From an uncultured bacterium (lineage in GTDB: Bacteria > Bacillota > Clostridia > Lachnospirales > Lachnospiraceae), in contig CAMWUN010000010.1 in NCBI GenBank assembly GCA_947177425.1, forward strand, positions 1-64,000: a DNA stretch of 64,000 bases, in the 5' to 3' direction. The translations under genes and the position numbers were made by a program. The notes below the pieces were generated by a model, which saw nothing but the letters and a program-made list of their open reading frames with translations, searched no databases and was not told where the DNA came from. Positions 54,682 through 62,228 of this stretch are shown here, piece after piece. How positions within the stretch are numbered: position 1 is the first letter of the stretch; each line of letters starts with the position of its first letter.

Positions 54682-54785
54682 ATCGCTAGGGGAGCATAAG
54701 CTGAGAGTGCTTATGTCTCATAACAGGACATAAGCTGACCCTCATCACCTGAACCGGACAATACCGGCGTAGGGAAGCAGAATTT
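54682..54785 (+). ncRNA. TPP riboswitch (THI element)
   Basis: The conserved TPP aptamer is clear: CTAGGGGAGC, then CTGAGAGTG, GACCCTCATCACCTGAACCG, and ACAATACCGGCGTAGGGAAGC. It lies upstream of thiT and would switch that gene off when thiamine pyrophosphate is plentiful. The distance to the thiT ATG is about 250 bases, long for this class. Confidence 0.97.
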
Positions 54786-54876
54786 TGTATGATGATTGTA
54801 ATGTGCCATGTATAAGTTAGAATCATGTGCCATGGAAACTATACATTACGGACATAATATAATGGAATAATAAATT

Positions 54877-54954
54877 ATGAAATAGTATATTGTTATATAA
54901 TGTATTATAAAATAATATATTTATGAAATAATATATTTATGAAATAATATATTT
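54877..54954 (+). repeat. 16-bp AT-rich tandem repeat between riboswitch and thiT
   Basis: ATGAAATAATATATTT occurs exactly at 54923-54938 and 54939-54954, with a one-base variant at 54907-54922 and a degenerate copy near 54877-54892. It lies in the expression platform of the TPP riboswitch. Confidence 0.8.
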
Positions 54955-55002
54955 TGCGAATCATATATTATGTTACATCATGTACATGCAAAGTTTGAAT
55001 CT

Positions 55003-55033
55003 CCTCCTGTGATGAAAACAAGGAGGTTTTTTT
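55003..55033 (+). promoter_or_regulatory. thiT Shine-Dalgarno in a terminator-like hairpin
   Basis: CCTCCT (55003-55008) can pair with AGGAGG (55021-55026), followed by a T-run (55027-55033) and the ATG at 55034. The strong thiT RBS is therefore the 3' arm. The likely riboswitch output is sequestration of this RBS or termination at this T-run. Confidence 0.6.
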
Positions 55034-55711
55034 ATGTCATTTTTTGCGAAAGAAATTGTGGATGAAACTTATGGTAACTATTTTGAACTGACCGGGGCCG
55101 GGTACGGCGCGCTGGTGGCGGCAATGGTTTTTATCCTGCTTTTGGGATGTATGGCCGGCGGCGCCAAGGACAAGAAAAAGGTAAGCACAAAGCAGCTTGT
55201 ATTTTCTGCAATGGCAATGGCGCTTGCCACGGTCACAAGCATGATTAAGCTGGCAGATTTGCCCATGGGAGGCTCGGCAACATTACTTAGTATGCTATTC
55301 ATCTGTCTTATCGGATATCTGTTCGGCCTGCGGGCAGGACTGATGACGGCTGTTGCCCACGGGGTTCTGCAACTGGTGATAGACCCTTACATTATCAGTA
55401 TTCCACAGATATTTACGGATTATATCTTTGGTTTTGGAGCGCTGGGGCTTTCAGGCATATTTACCAACAAAAAGAACGGTCTTATCTGGGGATATCTTCT
55501 GGGTGTTCTTGGCAGATTCTTCTTTACGTTCCTGTCGGGGATGATATTCTTTGGAAGCTATGCATCCGCTTACAATATGGCTGTTCCGGTTTATTCCCTG
55601 CTGTACAACGGTTCCTACATTGGGCTGGAAGCTTTCATTACAGTTATCATCCTTGCACTGCCTCCGGTTTCCAAAGGGCTTCTCAAAGTAAAAACCATGG
55701 CCGCCAGTTAA
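55034..55711 (+). CDS. thiT: thiamine transporter ThiT, ECF S component
   Basis: The 225-aa membrane protein has an N-terminal helix followed by the ThiT-type six-helix S-component core: KQLVFSAMAMALATVTSMIKLADLPMGGSATLLSML, then YLFGLRAGLMTAVAHGVLQLVIDPYI, and later YLLGVLGRFFFTFLSGMIFF. It binds thiamine and needs an ECF energy module; one is encoded just upstream. A TPP riboswitch controls it. A terminator follows at 55756. Confidence 0.93.
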   Translation: MSFFAKEIVDETYGNYFELTGAGYGALVAAMVFILLLGCMAGGAKDKKKVSTKQLVFSAMAMALATVTSMIKLADLPMGGSATLLSMLFICLIGYLFGLRAGLMTAVAHGVLQLVIDPYIISIPQIFTDYIFGFGALGLSGIFTNKKNGLIWGYLLGVLGRFFFTFLSGMIFFGSYASAYNMAVPVYSLLYNGSYIGLEAFITVIILALPPVSKGLLKVKTMAAS

Positions 55712-55755
55712 AAAGCAGTCGTTACAGCCTAAATTAATGTAATGAAATTAGAATT

Positions 55756-55793
55756 ACCACTTGCTAATCAGTCTTGCAAGTGGTATTCTTTTT
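55756..55793 (+). terminator. terminator after thiT
   Basis: ACCACTTGC (55756-55764) pairs with GCAAGTGGT (55776-55784), followed by ATTCTTTTT. Confidence 0.85.
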
Positions 55794-55839
55794 ATGTGGT
55801 TCGGAAACGATACCAGAAGTAAAAAGTAGGAGAAGAGAT

Positions 55840-57336
55840 ATGAGAGCGAGCGGCATTTTATTACCGGTATCCAGTATTCCCTCGAAGTATGGGATTGGAA
55901 CATTTTCTAAGGAAGCGTATGAATTTGTTGATTTTTTGAAGAAAGCAGGACAGAGGTACTGGCAGATACTGCCTTTAGGGCCTACAGGATACGGGGATTC
56001 ACCGTACCAGTCTTTCTCTACCTTTGCGGGAAACCCGTATTATATAGATTTGGAAGACCTCATCGGGAAAGGGATGCTTACCAGCGCAGAGTGTGAGGCA
56101 TGTGACTGGGGCGGAAGCGAAGCCTATGTGGATTATGAGAAAGTTTATTTATCCCGGTTTAAGATTCTAAGGAAAGCATTTGAAAACAGCCATATTGAAG
56201 AGGATGAAGGCTTTCAGGCTTTTGTGAAAGAAAATGATTTCTGGCTTGCCAATTATGCGCTTTATATGGCGGTAAAGGATTCCTTTGAAGGCAGAAGCTG
56301 GTCGCAGTGGGATGAGGATATACGCCGCAGAAAACCTGAAGCGGTATCAAAGTACCAGGAACAGCTTAAGGAAGAAATTCTTTTCTACGAATTCCAGCAG
56401 TATTTGTTTGCGAGCCAGTGGATGAAGCTGAAAAAATACGCCAATGACAAGGGCATTCAGATTATTGGGGATATTCCTATTTACGTTGCCTTTGACAGTG
56501 CAGATACATGGGCGAACCCGGAACTGTTCCAGTTCGACGGGGAGGGGATGCCTACAGGGGTGGCAGGATGTCCGCCTGATTCATTCTCCGCCACAGGACA
56601 ACTTTGGGGCAATCCTTTATACAGATGGGATTACCATAAAGAAACCGGATATGCGTGGTGGATGCAGAGGATTTCCTACTGTTATAAGCTTTATGATGTT
56701 GTAAGGATTGACCATTTCAGGGGATTTGATGAATACTACAGTATTCCTTACGGGGACCCTACTGCGGAAAAGGGCCAGTGGGAAAAGGGCCCTGGCTATG
56801 ATTTGTTTAAGGTTATGAAAGAGAAAATAGGCGACAAGCCCGTGATAGCGGAGGATTTGGGATTTTTGACTCCTACGGTCATTGAACTGGTAAAAAAGAC
56901 TGGATATCCGGGCATGAAGATTCTGCAGTTTGCTTTTGACTCCCGGGAAGAGAGCGATTACCTTCCCCATACCTATACACCCAATTCCGTTGTGTATACC
57001 GGAACCCATGACAATGACACGACTTATGGATGGTTCTGCTCTATTAATTTCAGGGACAGAAACTTTGCCAAGAATTACCTGAGCAGATTTTTAAATGAAA
57101 AGTTTGATAAAAAGGATATAGTCTGGAACTTCATCCGGGCGGCTCTTGCAAGCGTGTCGGATACGGCAGTCATACCCATGCAGGATTATTTAGGGCTGGG
57201 CGGGGCTGCAAGGATTAATACGCCTTCCACGCTTGGAAATAACTGGAAATGGCGGATGGTTAAAGGGCAGGCCTGCGGCAGTCTTGCAGGGAAAATTTAC
57301 AAAGTCTGTAAAAGATACGAGAGGGTAGAAGAATAA
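55840..57336 (+). CDS. malQ: 4-alpha-glucanotransferase (amylomaltase)
   Basis: The 498-aa GH77 enzyme transfers alpha-1,4-glucan chains in maltodextrin use. Visible are GILLPVSSIPSKYGIGTF, YWQILPLGPTGYGDSPYQS, GDIPIYVAFDSADTW, RIDHFRGFDEYY, IAEDLGFLTPTVIEL and GTHDNDTTYGW. The length matches the family. ATG 55840 (GGAGAAGAG upstream) is chosen over an in-frame upstream ATG. The LacI regulator follows after 32 bases and probably controls the operon. Confidence 0.97.
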   Translation: MRASGILLPVSSIPSKYGIGTFSKEAYEFVDFLKKAGQRYWQILPLGPTGYGDSPYQSFSTFAGNPYYIDLEDLIGKGMLTSAECEACDWGGSEAYVDYEKVYLSRFKILRKAFENSHIEEDEGFQAFVKENDFWLANYALYMAVKDSFEGRSWSQWDEDIRRRKPEAVSKYQEQLKEEILFYEFQQYLFASQWMKLKKYANDKGIQIIGDIPIYVAFDSADTWANPELFQFDGEGMPTGVAGCPPDSFSATGQLWGNPLYRWDYHKETGYAWWMQRISYCYKLYDVVRIDHFRGFDEYYSIPYGDPTAEKGQWEKGPGYDLFKVMKEKIGDKPVIAEDLGFLTPTVIELVKKTGYPGMKILQFAFDSREESDYLPHTYTPNSVVYTGTHDNDTTYGWFCSINFRDRNFAKNYLSRFLNEKFDKKDIVWNFIRAALASVSDTAVIPMQDYLGLGGAARINTPSTLGNNWKWRMVKGQACGSLAGKIYKVCKRYERVEE

Positions 57337-57368
57337 AAGAGGGTGCAAAGACGAGGGGTATTTTTTGA

Positions 57369-58424
57369 ATGGAAGAAATTACAATTAAAGATATAGCCAG
57401 AAGATGCGGCGTAGGAATCAGTACGGTTTCCAGGGCGATAAACAATCACCCGGATATCAATACGGAAACCAAGCAGATGGTCATGCGTGTTATCCGTGAG
57501 ACGGGGTATATCCCGAATAACAGCGCCAGAAATTTAAAGCGTACAGATGCAAGGTGTATTGCAGTACTGATTAAGGGCATCACCAATCCGTTTTTCAGTT
57601 CCGTGATCCAGATTATTGAAACCCAGGTCCAGAAAAAGAAATACGCGATGGTCATGCAGCATGTGGAGACTTATGAGGATGAACTGGACGTTGCCCTTGA
57701 ACTGATAAAAGAAAAGCGGCTGCGGGGAATCATCTTTCTGGGAGGAGCCTACCGTCATGACAGCCAGAAACTGGCAAAGCTGAATGTACCTTTTGTGTTC
57801 AGCACCATAGGAACGGGGCAGGACGAAGGGGAGAAGACTTATTCCAACACAGCGGTGGACGATTTTGCAGAGAGCCAGAAAATGGTTAATTACCTGCTGG
57901 ATTTGGGACACAGGCGGATTGCTATTATTGCGGAAGGGTCGGATGCCGAATCTGTAGGCCAGCTCCGTCTGGAGGGATACAAAAAGGCACTTAAGGACAG
58001 AGAAATTGAAATAGATGAAAGACTGATTTATGAGGTAAAGGATCAGGCAGATCCTTACTCCATGCAGAACGGCTATGCCATGGCGCAGCAGCTTCTTGCT
58101 TCCGGCGTGGACTTTACGGCGGTCTTTGCCATTGCAGATTTTCTTGCGGTGGGAGTCTGCCGGGCTATCCATGAGGCAGGGCTCCGCATCCCGGAAGACA
58201 TTTCCGTGGCAGGCTTTGACGGGATTGCAATCGGAGAATTTTACACGCCCCAGCTTACCACCATTAAACAGCCGGTGGAAGCCATGGCGGAAAAGACGGC
58301 GAAGCTTTTATTCAATCTGATAGAAGGAAAATGTGGGCATGAACACATTATTTTTCCGGCCGAACTGGTGGAGCGGGAATCCACCGGAAAGCCCAATCCG
58401 GAAATGCTTTTCCCACATATATAA
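57369..58424 (+). CDS. LacI family transcriptional regulator
   Basis: The 351-aa repressor has the HTH and hinge helix ITIKDIARRCGVGISTVSRAINNHPDINTETK...IPNNSARNLK (residues 3-60), and a periplasmic-binding-like effector domain. The latter contains GITNPFFSSVIQIIE, LGHRRIAIIAEG, FAIADFLAVGVCRAI and SVAGFDGIAIGEFYTPQLTTI. It lies 32 bases after malQ on the same strand, so a maltodextrin-responsive regulator is likely. The terminator at 58433 ends the unit. Confidence 0.93.
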   Translation: MEEITIKDIARRCGVGISTVSRAINNHPDINTETKQMVMRVIRETGYIPNNSARNLKRTDARCIAVLIKGITNPFFSSVIQIIETQVQKKKYAMVMQHVETYEDELDVALELIKEKRLRGIIFLGGAYRHDSQKLAKLNVPFVFSTIGTGQDEGEKTYSNTAVDDFAESQKMVNYLLDLGHRRIAIIAEGSDAESVGQLRLEGYKKALKDREIEIDERLIYEVKDQADPYSMQNGYAMAQQLLASGVDFTAVFAIADFLAVGVCRAIHEAGLRIPEDISVAGFDGIAIGEFYTPQLTTIKQPVEAMAEKTAKLLFNLIEGKCGHEHIIFPAELVERESTGKPNPEMLFPHI

Positions 58425-58432
58425 TATGTATA

Positions 58433-58467
58433 AAAACCAGCGGCATATCTGTATGTCCGCTGGTTTT
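58433..58467 (+). terminator. terminator after the LacI gene
   Basis: AAAACCAGCGG (58433-58443) pairs with CCGCTGGTTTT (58457-58467). Confidence 0.9.
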
Positions 58468-58511
58468 GCCACATAAGCCGGCTCGCGAAACATAGCAGCG
58501 TTTGTTCCTGG

Positions 58512-58668
58512 TATGATTCAACTTAATTACCTTAATGTTTCACGCAGGATAAATTTTCATGTGCAAGGCGGCTGAATGAGGCGATGCCGGTAGCATCGTC
58601 GATTGAAGCCAACGCAGCAGATGGAAATTCAGACAAGTGAAACATAAGGTTAATTAAGTTGAGTCATA
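58512..58668. repeat. 157-bp palindromic element, MITE-like
   Basis: The 32-base left arm (58512-58543) matches the reverse complement of 58637-58668 at 29 of 32 positions. Internal smaller palindromes (GATGC...GCATC, GGCT...AGCC, CAT/ATG) continue the fold toward the centre. The right arm ends one base before the stop codon complement of the CYTH gene. The layout suits a non-autonomous inverted-repeat element or a structured RNA. Confidence 0.75.
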
Positions 58669-59172
58669 CTAGAGCGTGTTTGAAAATATTTTCCGGGACA
58701 TATTGGAGTTATGGTATTCCACATTGGTGGTCACGTCCTCCCCAAGCCATGGGGGCGGAAGAAAGGCATCTGCGGTTTCCACATCGGGGAATTCGACCTC
58801 CGCCAGAATAAGGGGCGCAAAGGGAGGTTCAAAGATATCCAGTTCCACGGTAAGAGAGGGAAGTTCTCCTGCAGGTTTGTAATGAGAGGAAAATGCAGGT
58901 GCATCAATGGGAATCAGATACCTTTTTTTGGAAATGATGTTGCCGTCTGCTTTGGCGAGAAGATGCCCGTAGGATTCCTTATCCAAAGGCAGATTATATT
59001 CCTCCCTTGCCATAAGCCCTTTGCCTTTATAAGTCAGATAATACTCCTCATTTTGTCTGCGGATGCGGACCACCGGGCTGGTACACAGATACGCCTGCTC
59101 AATTACAAGGCATGTGAAAGCGGAAAGGCGCCCGGGCACTTCCCTGACTAAAAATTTGCGTTCAATTTCCAT
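58669..59172 (-). CDS. CYTH domain protein
   Basis: The 167-aa protein from the ATG at 59172 carries the signature MEIERKFLV and several charged strands, for example VVRIRRQNEEYYLTYKGKG and SLTVELDIFEPPFAPLILAEVEFPD, that line the triphosphate tunnel. CYTH enzymes hydrolyse inorganic triphosphate or make cyclic AMP; in Firmicutes the role is often unclear. An upstream in-frame ATG (59190) has no better signal. Its 3' end touches the palindromic element. Confidence 0.88.
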   Translation of the reverse strand: MEIERKFLVREVPGRLSAFTCLVIEQAYLCTSPVVRIRRQNEEYYLTYKGKGLMAREEYNLPLDKESYGHLLAKADGNIISKKRYLIPIDAPAFSSHYKPAGELPSLTVELDIFEPPFAPLILAEVEFPDVETADAFLPPPWLGEDVTTNVEYHNSNMSRKIFSNTL

Positions 59173-59395
59173 ACTGTCTGTTCCTTCCATATATATTCTG
59201 AAAAATTTAGTAATTAAAAAAATATACTATTAAAATAATATAAAGATAGTATACCTTTCCTTAATAAAGTTTACAAATCATTAATTGGTAATTCTGGGTG
59301 ATTAATGGTAAAATATTCACATAAGGTTATATTAAATTACATTTATAAATGATATATATAAAATTTATAAAAATAAATAAAAGGTGGGTTATGCT

Positions 59396-59947
59396 ATGAG
59401 CAAAGTATGTGTATTTTTTGGTACAGGTTATGAGGAGATAGAAGCCCTTACCGTGGTAGATCTTCTGCGCAGACAGGGAATAGATACGGAAATGGTTTCC
59501 ATTACAGGGACGAGAACTGTCACAGGATCCCATAACATTGAAGTTTCTATGGACTGTCTCCTTGAAGAGGTTGATTTCTCCAAAGTGGATATGATTATCC
59601 TTCCCGGAGGCGGCGAGGGCACGAAGAATCTGGAAGCCTGCCAGCCCCTTATGGAGCAGGTGGATACTTTTGCAGCGGAAGGGAAAGCAGTATGCGCAAT
59701 CTGTGCGGCGCCGTCCATACTAGGGCACAGAGGCATTCTGAAAGGAAAGAAAGCAATTGCATATCCGGGATTTGAAGACCAGCTTGAAGGCGCCGTGGTT
59801 ACTTACGAACCGGCAGTGCGGGACGGGAATATTATTACAGGAAGGGGTATGGGATGTTCTATTGACTTTGGACTGGCAGTCATAGAATATCTGGCAGACA
59901 GTAAGGCCAGCGCAGCCATGGCGGCAAAAATTGTATATAAGCAATAA
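59396..59947 (+). CDS. DJ-1/PfpI family protein
   Basis: The 183-aa protein from the ATG at 59396 (AAGGTGGG upstream) has the DJ-1 pattern: FGTGYEEIEALTVVDLLRR with the conserved Glu, DMIILPGGGEGTKNL, and the nucleophile elbow AVCAICAAPSILG with the reactive Cys. Such proteins act as deglycases, glyoxalases or chaperones in oxidative stress. The exact activity is uncertain. A CBS gene follows after 19 bases. Confidence 0.92.
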   Translation: MSKVCVFFGTGYEEIEALTVVDLLRRQGIDTEMVSITGTRTVTGSHNIEVSMDCLLEEVDFSKVDMIILPGGGEGTKNLEACQPLMEQVDTFAAEGKAVCAICAAPSILGHRGILKGKKAIAYPGFEDQLEGAVVTYEPAVRDGNIITGRGMGCSIDFGLAVIEYLADSKASAAMAAKIVYKQ

Positions 59948-59966
59948 GATTTAAGGAAGGATACAA

Positions 59967-60407
59967 ATGAATATATTATTTTTTTTGACGCCGAAAAGTG
60001 AAGTGGCCTATGTCTATGACACGGACACCCTGCGGCAGGCCATAGAAAAAATGGAAAACCACAGGCACGCGGCGATTCCTGTCATAAGCAGGAAGGAAGG
60101 ACGGTACATAGGCACCCTGACAGAAGGGGATCTGCTCTGGTATATTAAGGAGCATGGCGATTTGTCCGTTCACAGGGCGGAAGATGTTTCCATTATGGAA
60201 GTGCCCCGTAACTGTGATAATGAGCCGGTAGACGTGGATGTGGACATGGAAAATCTGCTGAATAAGGCAATGAACCAGAATTTCGTTCCGGTCATTGACG
60301 ACAGGGACAGATTCATCGGGATTATCACCAGAAAGGCGCTGATACAATATCTGTGCAGGAAGCTGGTAACAGTCCAGTTGGAAGCCGGAGGAATGAGTAT
60401 CCGGTAG
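59967..60407 (+). CDS. CBS domain pair protein
   Basis: The 146-aa protein is a stand-alone Bateman module. The first CBS has LRQAIEKMENHRHAAIPVISRKEGRYIGTLTEGDLLW. The second has LLNKAMNQNFVPVIDDRDRFIGIITRKAL. CBS pairs bind adenosyl nucleotides and regulate a partner. The N-terminal MNILFFLTPKSEVAYVYD resembles AcuB-like small CBS proteins. It sits between the DJ-1 and greA genes with short gaps. Confidence 0.88.
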   Translation: MNILFFLTPKSEVAYVYDTDTLRQAIEKMENHRHAAIPVISRKEGRYIGTLTEGDLLWYIKEHGDLSVHRAEDVSIMEVPRNCDNEPVDVDVDMENLLNKAMNQNFVPVIDDRDRFIGIITRKALIQYLCRKLVTVQLEAGGMSIR

Positions 60408-60434
60408 AAATGTGAAATCAGTGAGGGGAAATGA

Positions 60435-60938
60435 ATGTATAATCAGTTGACGCGCAAAGATATCGAAGAAATGGAGGCTGAAATCGAGGAAAGGAAGCTT
60501 GTGATACGCCCAAAGCTTCTGGAATCCGTGAAAGAAGCAAGAGCACAGGGCGATTTAAGCGAAAATTTTGAATACTATGCAGCCAAGAGAGAAAAAAATA
60601 AAAATGAAAGCCGCATCCGCTTTCTGGAACGGATGATTAAGACCGCAGAGGTAATACCCGACGATTCCATGGAAGATGAGATTGGCATGAATAATACTGT
60701 TGAAGTGGAATTTGAGGAAGACGGCTCTACAGAAAAATATAAAATCGTGACTACCATGCGGGGAAATTCCCTTGCAGGGCTGGTAAGTATAGAGTCGCCA
60801 ATTGGCAAAGCCCTTATGGGACATAAAGCCGGCGAGCGGGTTTATGTGCAGGTGAACGCCGAATATGGCTACTACCTGAAAATCAAATCTATCGAAAAAA
60901 CAGTAGACGATGGAAGCGATAAAATCAGAAGTTTTTAA
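60435..60938 (+). CDS. greA: transcription elongation factor GreA
   Basis: The 167-aa protein rescues stalled RNA polymerase by stimulating transcript cleavage. It has the N-terminal coiled coil with the acidic tip motif ARAQGDLSENFEYYAAKREKN and the C-terminal FKBP-like domain with SIESPIGKALMGHKAGERVYV. It has the usual length. The gene follows the CBS gene by 27 bases. A GreA-like paralogue cannot be excluded, since the N-terminal TRKDIEEMEAEIEERKL is less typical. Confidence 0.92.
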   Translation: MYNQLTRKDIEEMEAEIEERKLVIRPKLLESVKEARAQGDLSENFEYYAAKREKNKNESRIRFLERMIKTAEVIPDDSMEDEIGMNNTVEVEFEEDGSTEKYKIVTTMRGNSLAGLVSIESPIGKALMGHKAGERVYVQVNAEYGYYLKIKSIEKTVDDGSDKIRSF

Positions 60939-61027
60939 AACGGAAAAACTTACCATAATATTTTCGTGCACACCGTTAATACTATGAACAAGATAAGTGA
61001 TAAGGAAAACGCTTTGAACGGAGGAAA

Positions 61028-61067
61028 CTTCAGGATAAGCGCAGAACTTGAAACGCTTATCTTGAAG
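61028..61067 (+). promoter_or_regulatory. leader hairpin before the SASP gene
   Basis: CTTCAGGATAAGCG (61028-61041) pairs with CGCTTATCTTGAAG (61054-61067) over 14 bases with one wobble and a 12-base loop. No T-run follows, so it may stabilise the spore-protein mRNA or act as a leader control. Function is inferred. Confidence 0.5.
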
Positions 61068-61112
61068 AAGGCTGTTACAGACAGTCAAAAAATATAACGG
61101 AGGTGAATGAAG

Positions 61113-61313
61113 ATGGCAAGCAGCAAATCTAATAGAGTAGAAGTTCCTGAAGCTAAAGCAGCTATGGATCGTTTCAAAACAGAAGTTGCTTCTGAGCTTG
61201 GAGTTAACCTGAAAGAAGGCTACAACGGCGACCTTACTTCTAAGGAAGCTGGATCTATCGGCGGTGAAATGGTCCGCAGAATGATCAAGAAGCAAGAAGA
61301 ACAGATGAAATAA
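61113..61313 (+). CDS. alpha/beta-type small acid-soluble spore protein
   Basis: The 66-aa protein coats spore DNA and protects it from UV and chemicals. The family motifs are clear: the GPR protease site region (TEVASELGVNLKEGYNGDLTS) and the C-terminal AGSIGGEMVRRMI. ATG 61113 is chosen over 61107 because GGAGGTGA (61099-61106) directly abuts the earlier codon. It would be transcribed in the forespore by sigma-G; a matching promoter was not convincing. A strong terminator follows. Confidence 0.96.
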   Translation: MASSKSNRVEVPEAKAAMDRFKTEVASELGVNLKEGYNGDLTSKEAGSIGGEMVRRMIKKQEEQMK

Positions 61314-61331
61314 CAAAATAAAAAAAGAATG

Positions 61332-61365
61332 GCCCGTCTGCATATGCAGGCGGGCTGTTTTTACA
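61332..61365 (+). terminator. terminator after the SASP gene
   Basis: GCCCGTCTGCAT (61332-61343) pairs with ATGCAGGCGGGC (61344-61355), followed by TGTTTTT. Confidence 0.92.
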
Positions 61366-62228
61366 ACGGACAGTTCGCGGAGCGTGCTGTCCGTTGTTTG
61401 GTACACCCCTTTTTCCCTCAAGGTGTTTCAGCGTATAATACAAAGGCTTTCCACAGCGTGGCAACAGTATTTTATGAAAACATGAGAAAAGCAAGAAATA
61501 ATATAAATTGTGCAAAATATATAAAATGTGGAAGGTTTCGGGAGAATATAGAATTATTTAGAAAAACAAACAAATTTTAAAGGGAAAAGAATGGCAAATA
61601 TGATTAAAAAATGTTGAATATTATTAAGAAATATTATATAATTTTTACAAAAGTTAGAGTGGGGATATTGATAGGAAATAAAAGATTTTTATATTTCTTT
61701 TTGCATGTGGGAATTTTCTGTCCGGATTGCTGCATCAGCGGTTTATGAAAGATGGAAGGGTGCGGATAATCGTTTTTATTTGTACATAAAGCAGAGAATC
61801 TGAAGGGGATTCTTTTTGGAAGGCCGGTGCAAGTACGGATTTGAGAAATTATGCAGACGCCGCAGCCAGCAGGGAAAGCATGGGAAAAGAAAGTGTTCTG
61901 GCAGAGGGCAGACAGTGTCCCTGCTGTAAAGAAGGCAGCATTTGTCCGGGATGGGGATCCTGCCGGGCGGTGGAAGGCTGTTGAAATCAGGAGAGGAGAG
62001 ATGGGATGTTGTTACAGGATTATGCAAGTGGTTTTTCATATTCCCTGCAGCAGAAAGGAATTGCGGATGGATAGAACGAAGACAACTGAATAGAAGCAGG
62101 CCAGTAATACTGACATGCAGAAAGGCCATGCGGTCCAGGGCGGAAGGTTTCCGGCCGGCATAAAGGAAAAACGCGGTGCGCAGGGCCCGGGACGAAGTGA
62201 AAATGGGATAAAGGAGAAGAAAGTAACC
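61366..62228. other. long gap before the second chemoreceptor
   Basis: About 860 bases without a confident gene. A perfect 11-base hairpin (61363-61373 with 61387-61397) opens it. An AT-rich part (about 61480-61700) follows, and then a more GC-rich part up to the receptor. A 34-codon cysteine-rich frame (61880-61984) is the only small ORF of note. No c-di-GMP riboswitch signature was found. Confidence 0.5.
61880..61984 (+). CDS. possible cysteine-rich micropeptide
   Basis: A 34-codon frame with AGGGA four to five bases before the ATG (61880) ends in RQCPCCKEGSICPGWGSC and a final Cys, with six cysteines among its last 22 residues. It does not match a known family that I can name and may be a chance frame in a GC-rich stretch. 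A metal-binding or post-translationally modified peptide is a possibility only. Confidence 0.25.
   Translation: MGKESVLAEGRQCPCCKEGSICPGWGSCRAVEGC

Noticed and set aside
54907-54954. Direct repeats as a CRISPR array
   Set aside because: The 16-base units abut one another without spacers and are simple AT-rich sequence; no cas genes are present.
60939-61112. Sigma-G promoter for the SASP gene at CATAATA (60954-60960)
   Set aside because: No acceptable -35 element was found at the right distance, so it is not annotated.
61851-62093. 80-codon frame in the gap before the second chemoreceptor
   Set aside because: It has no ribosome binding site, no recognisable domain and overlaps other open frames in GC-rich sequence.
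61366-62228. c-di-GMP riboswitch upstream of the chemoreceptor
   Set aside because: The conserved aptamer cores were not found; the region has no such fold by eye.
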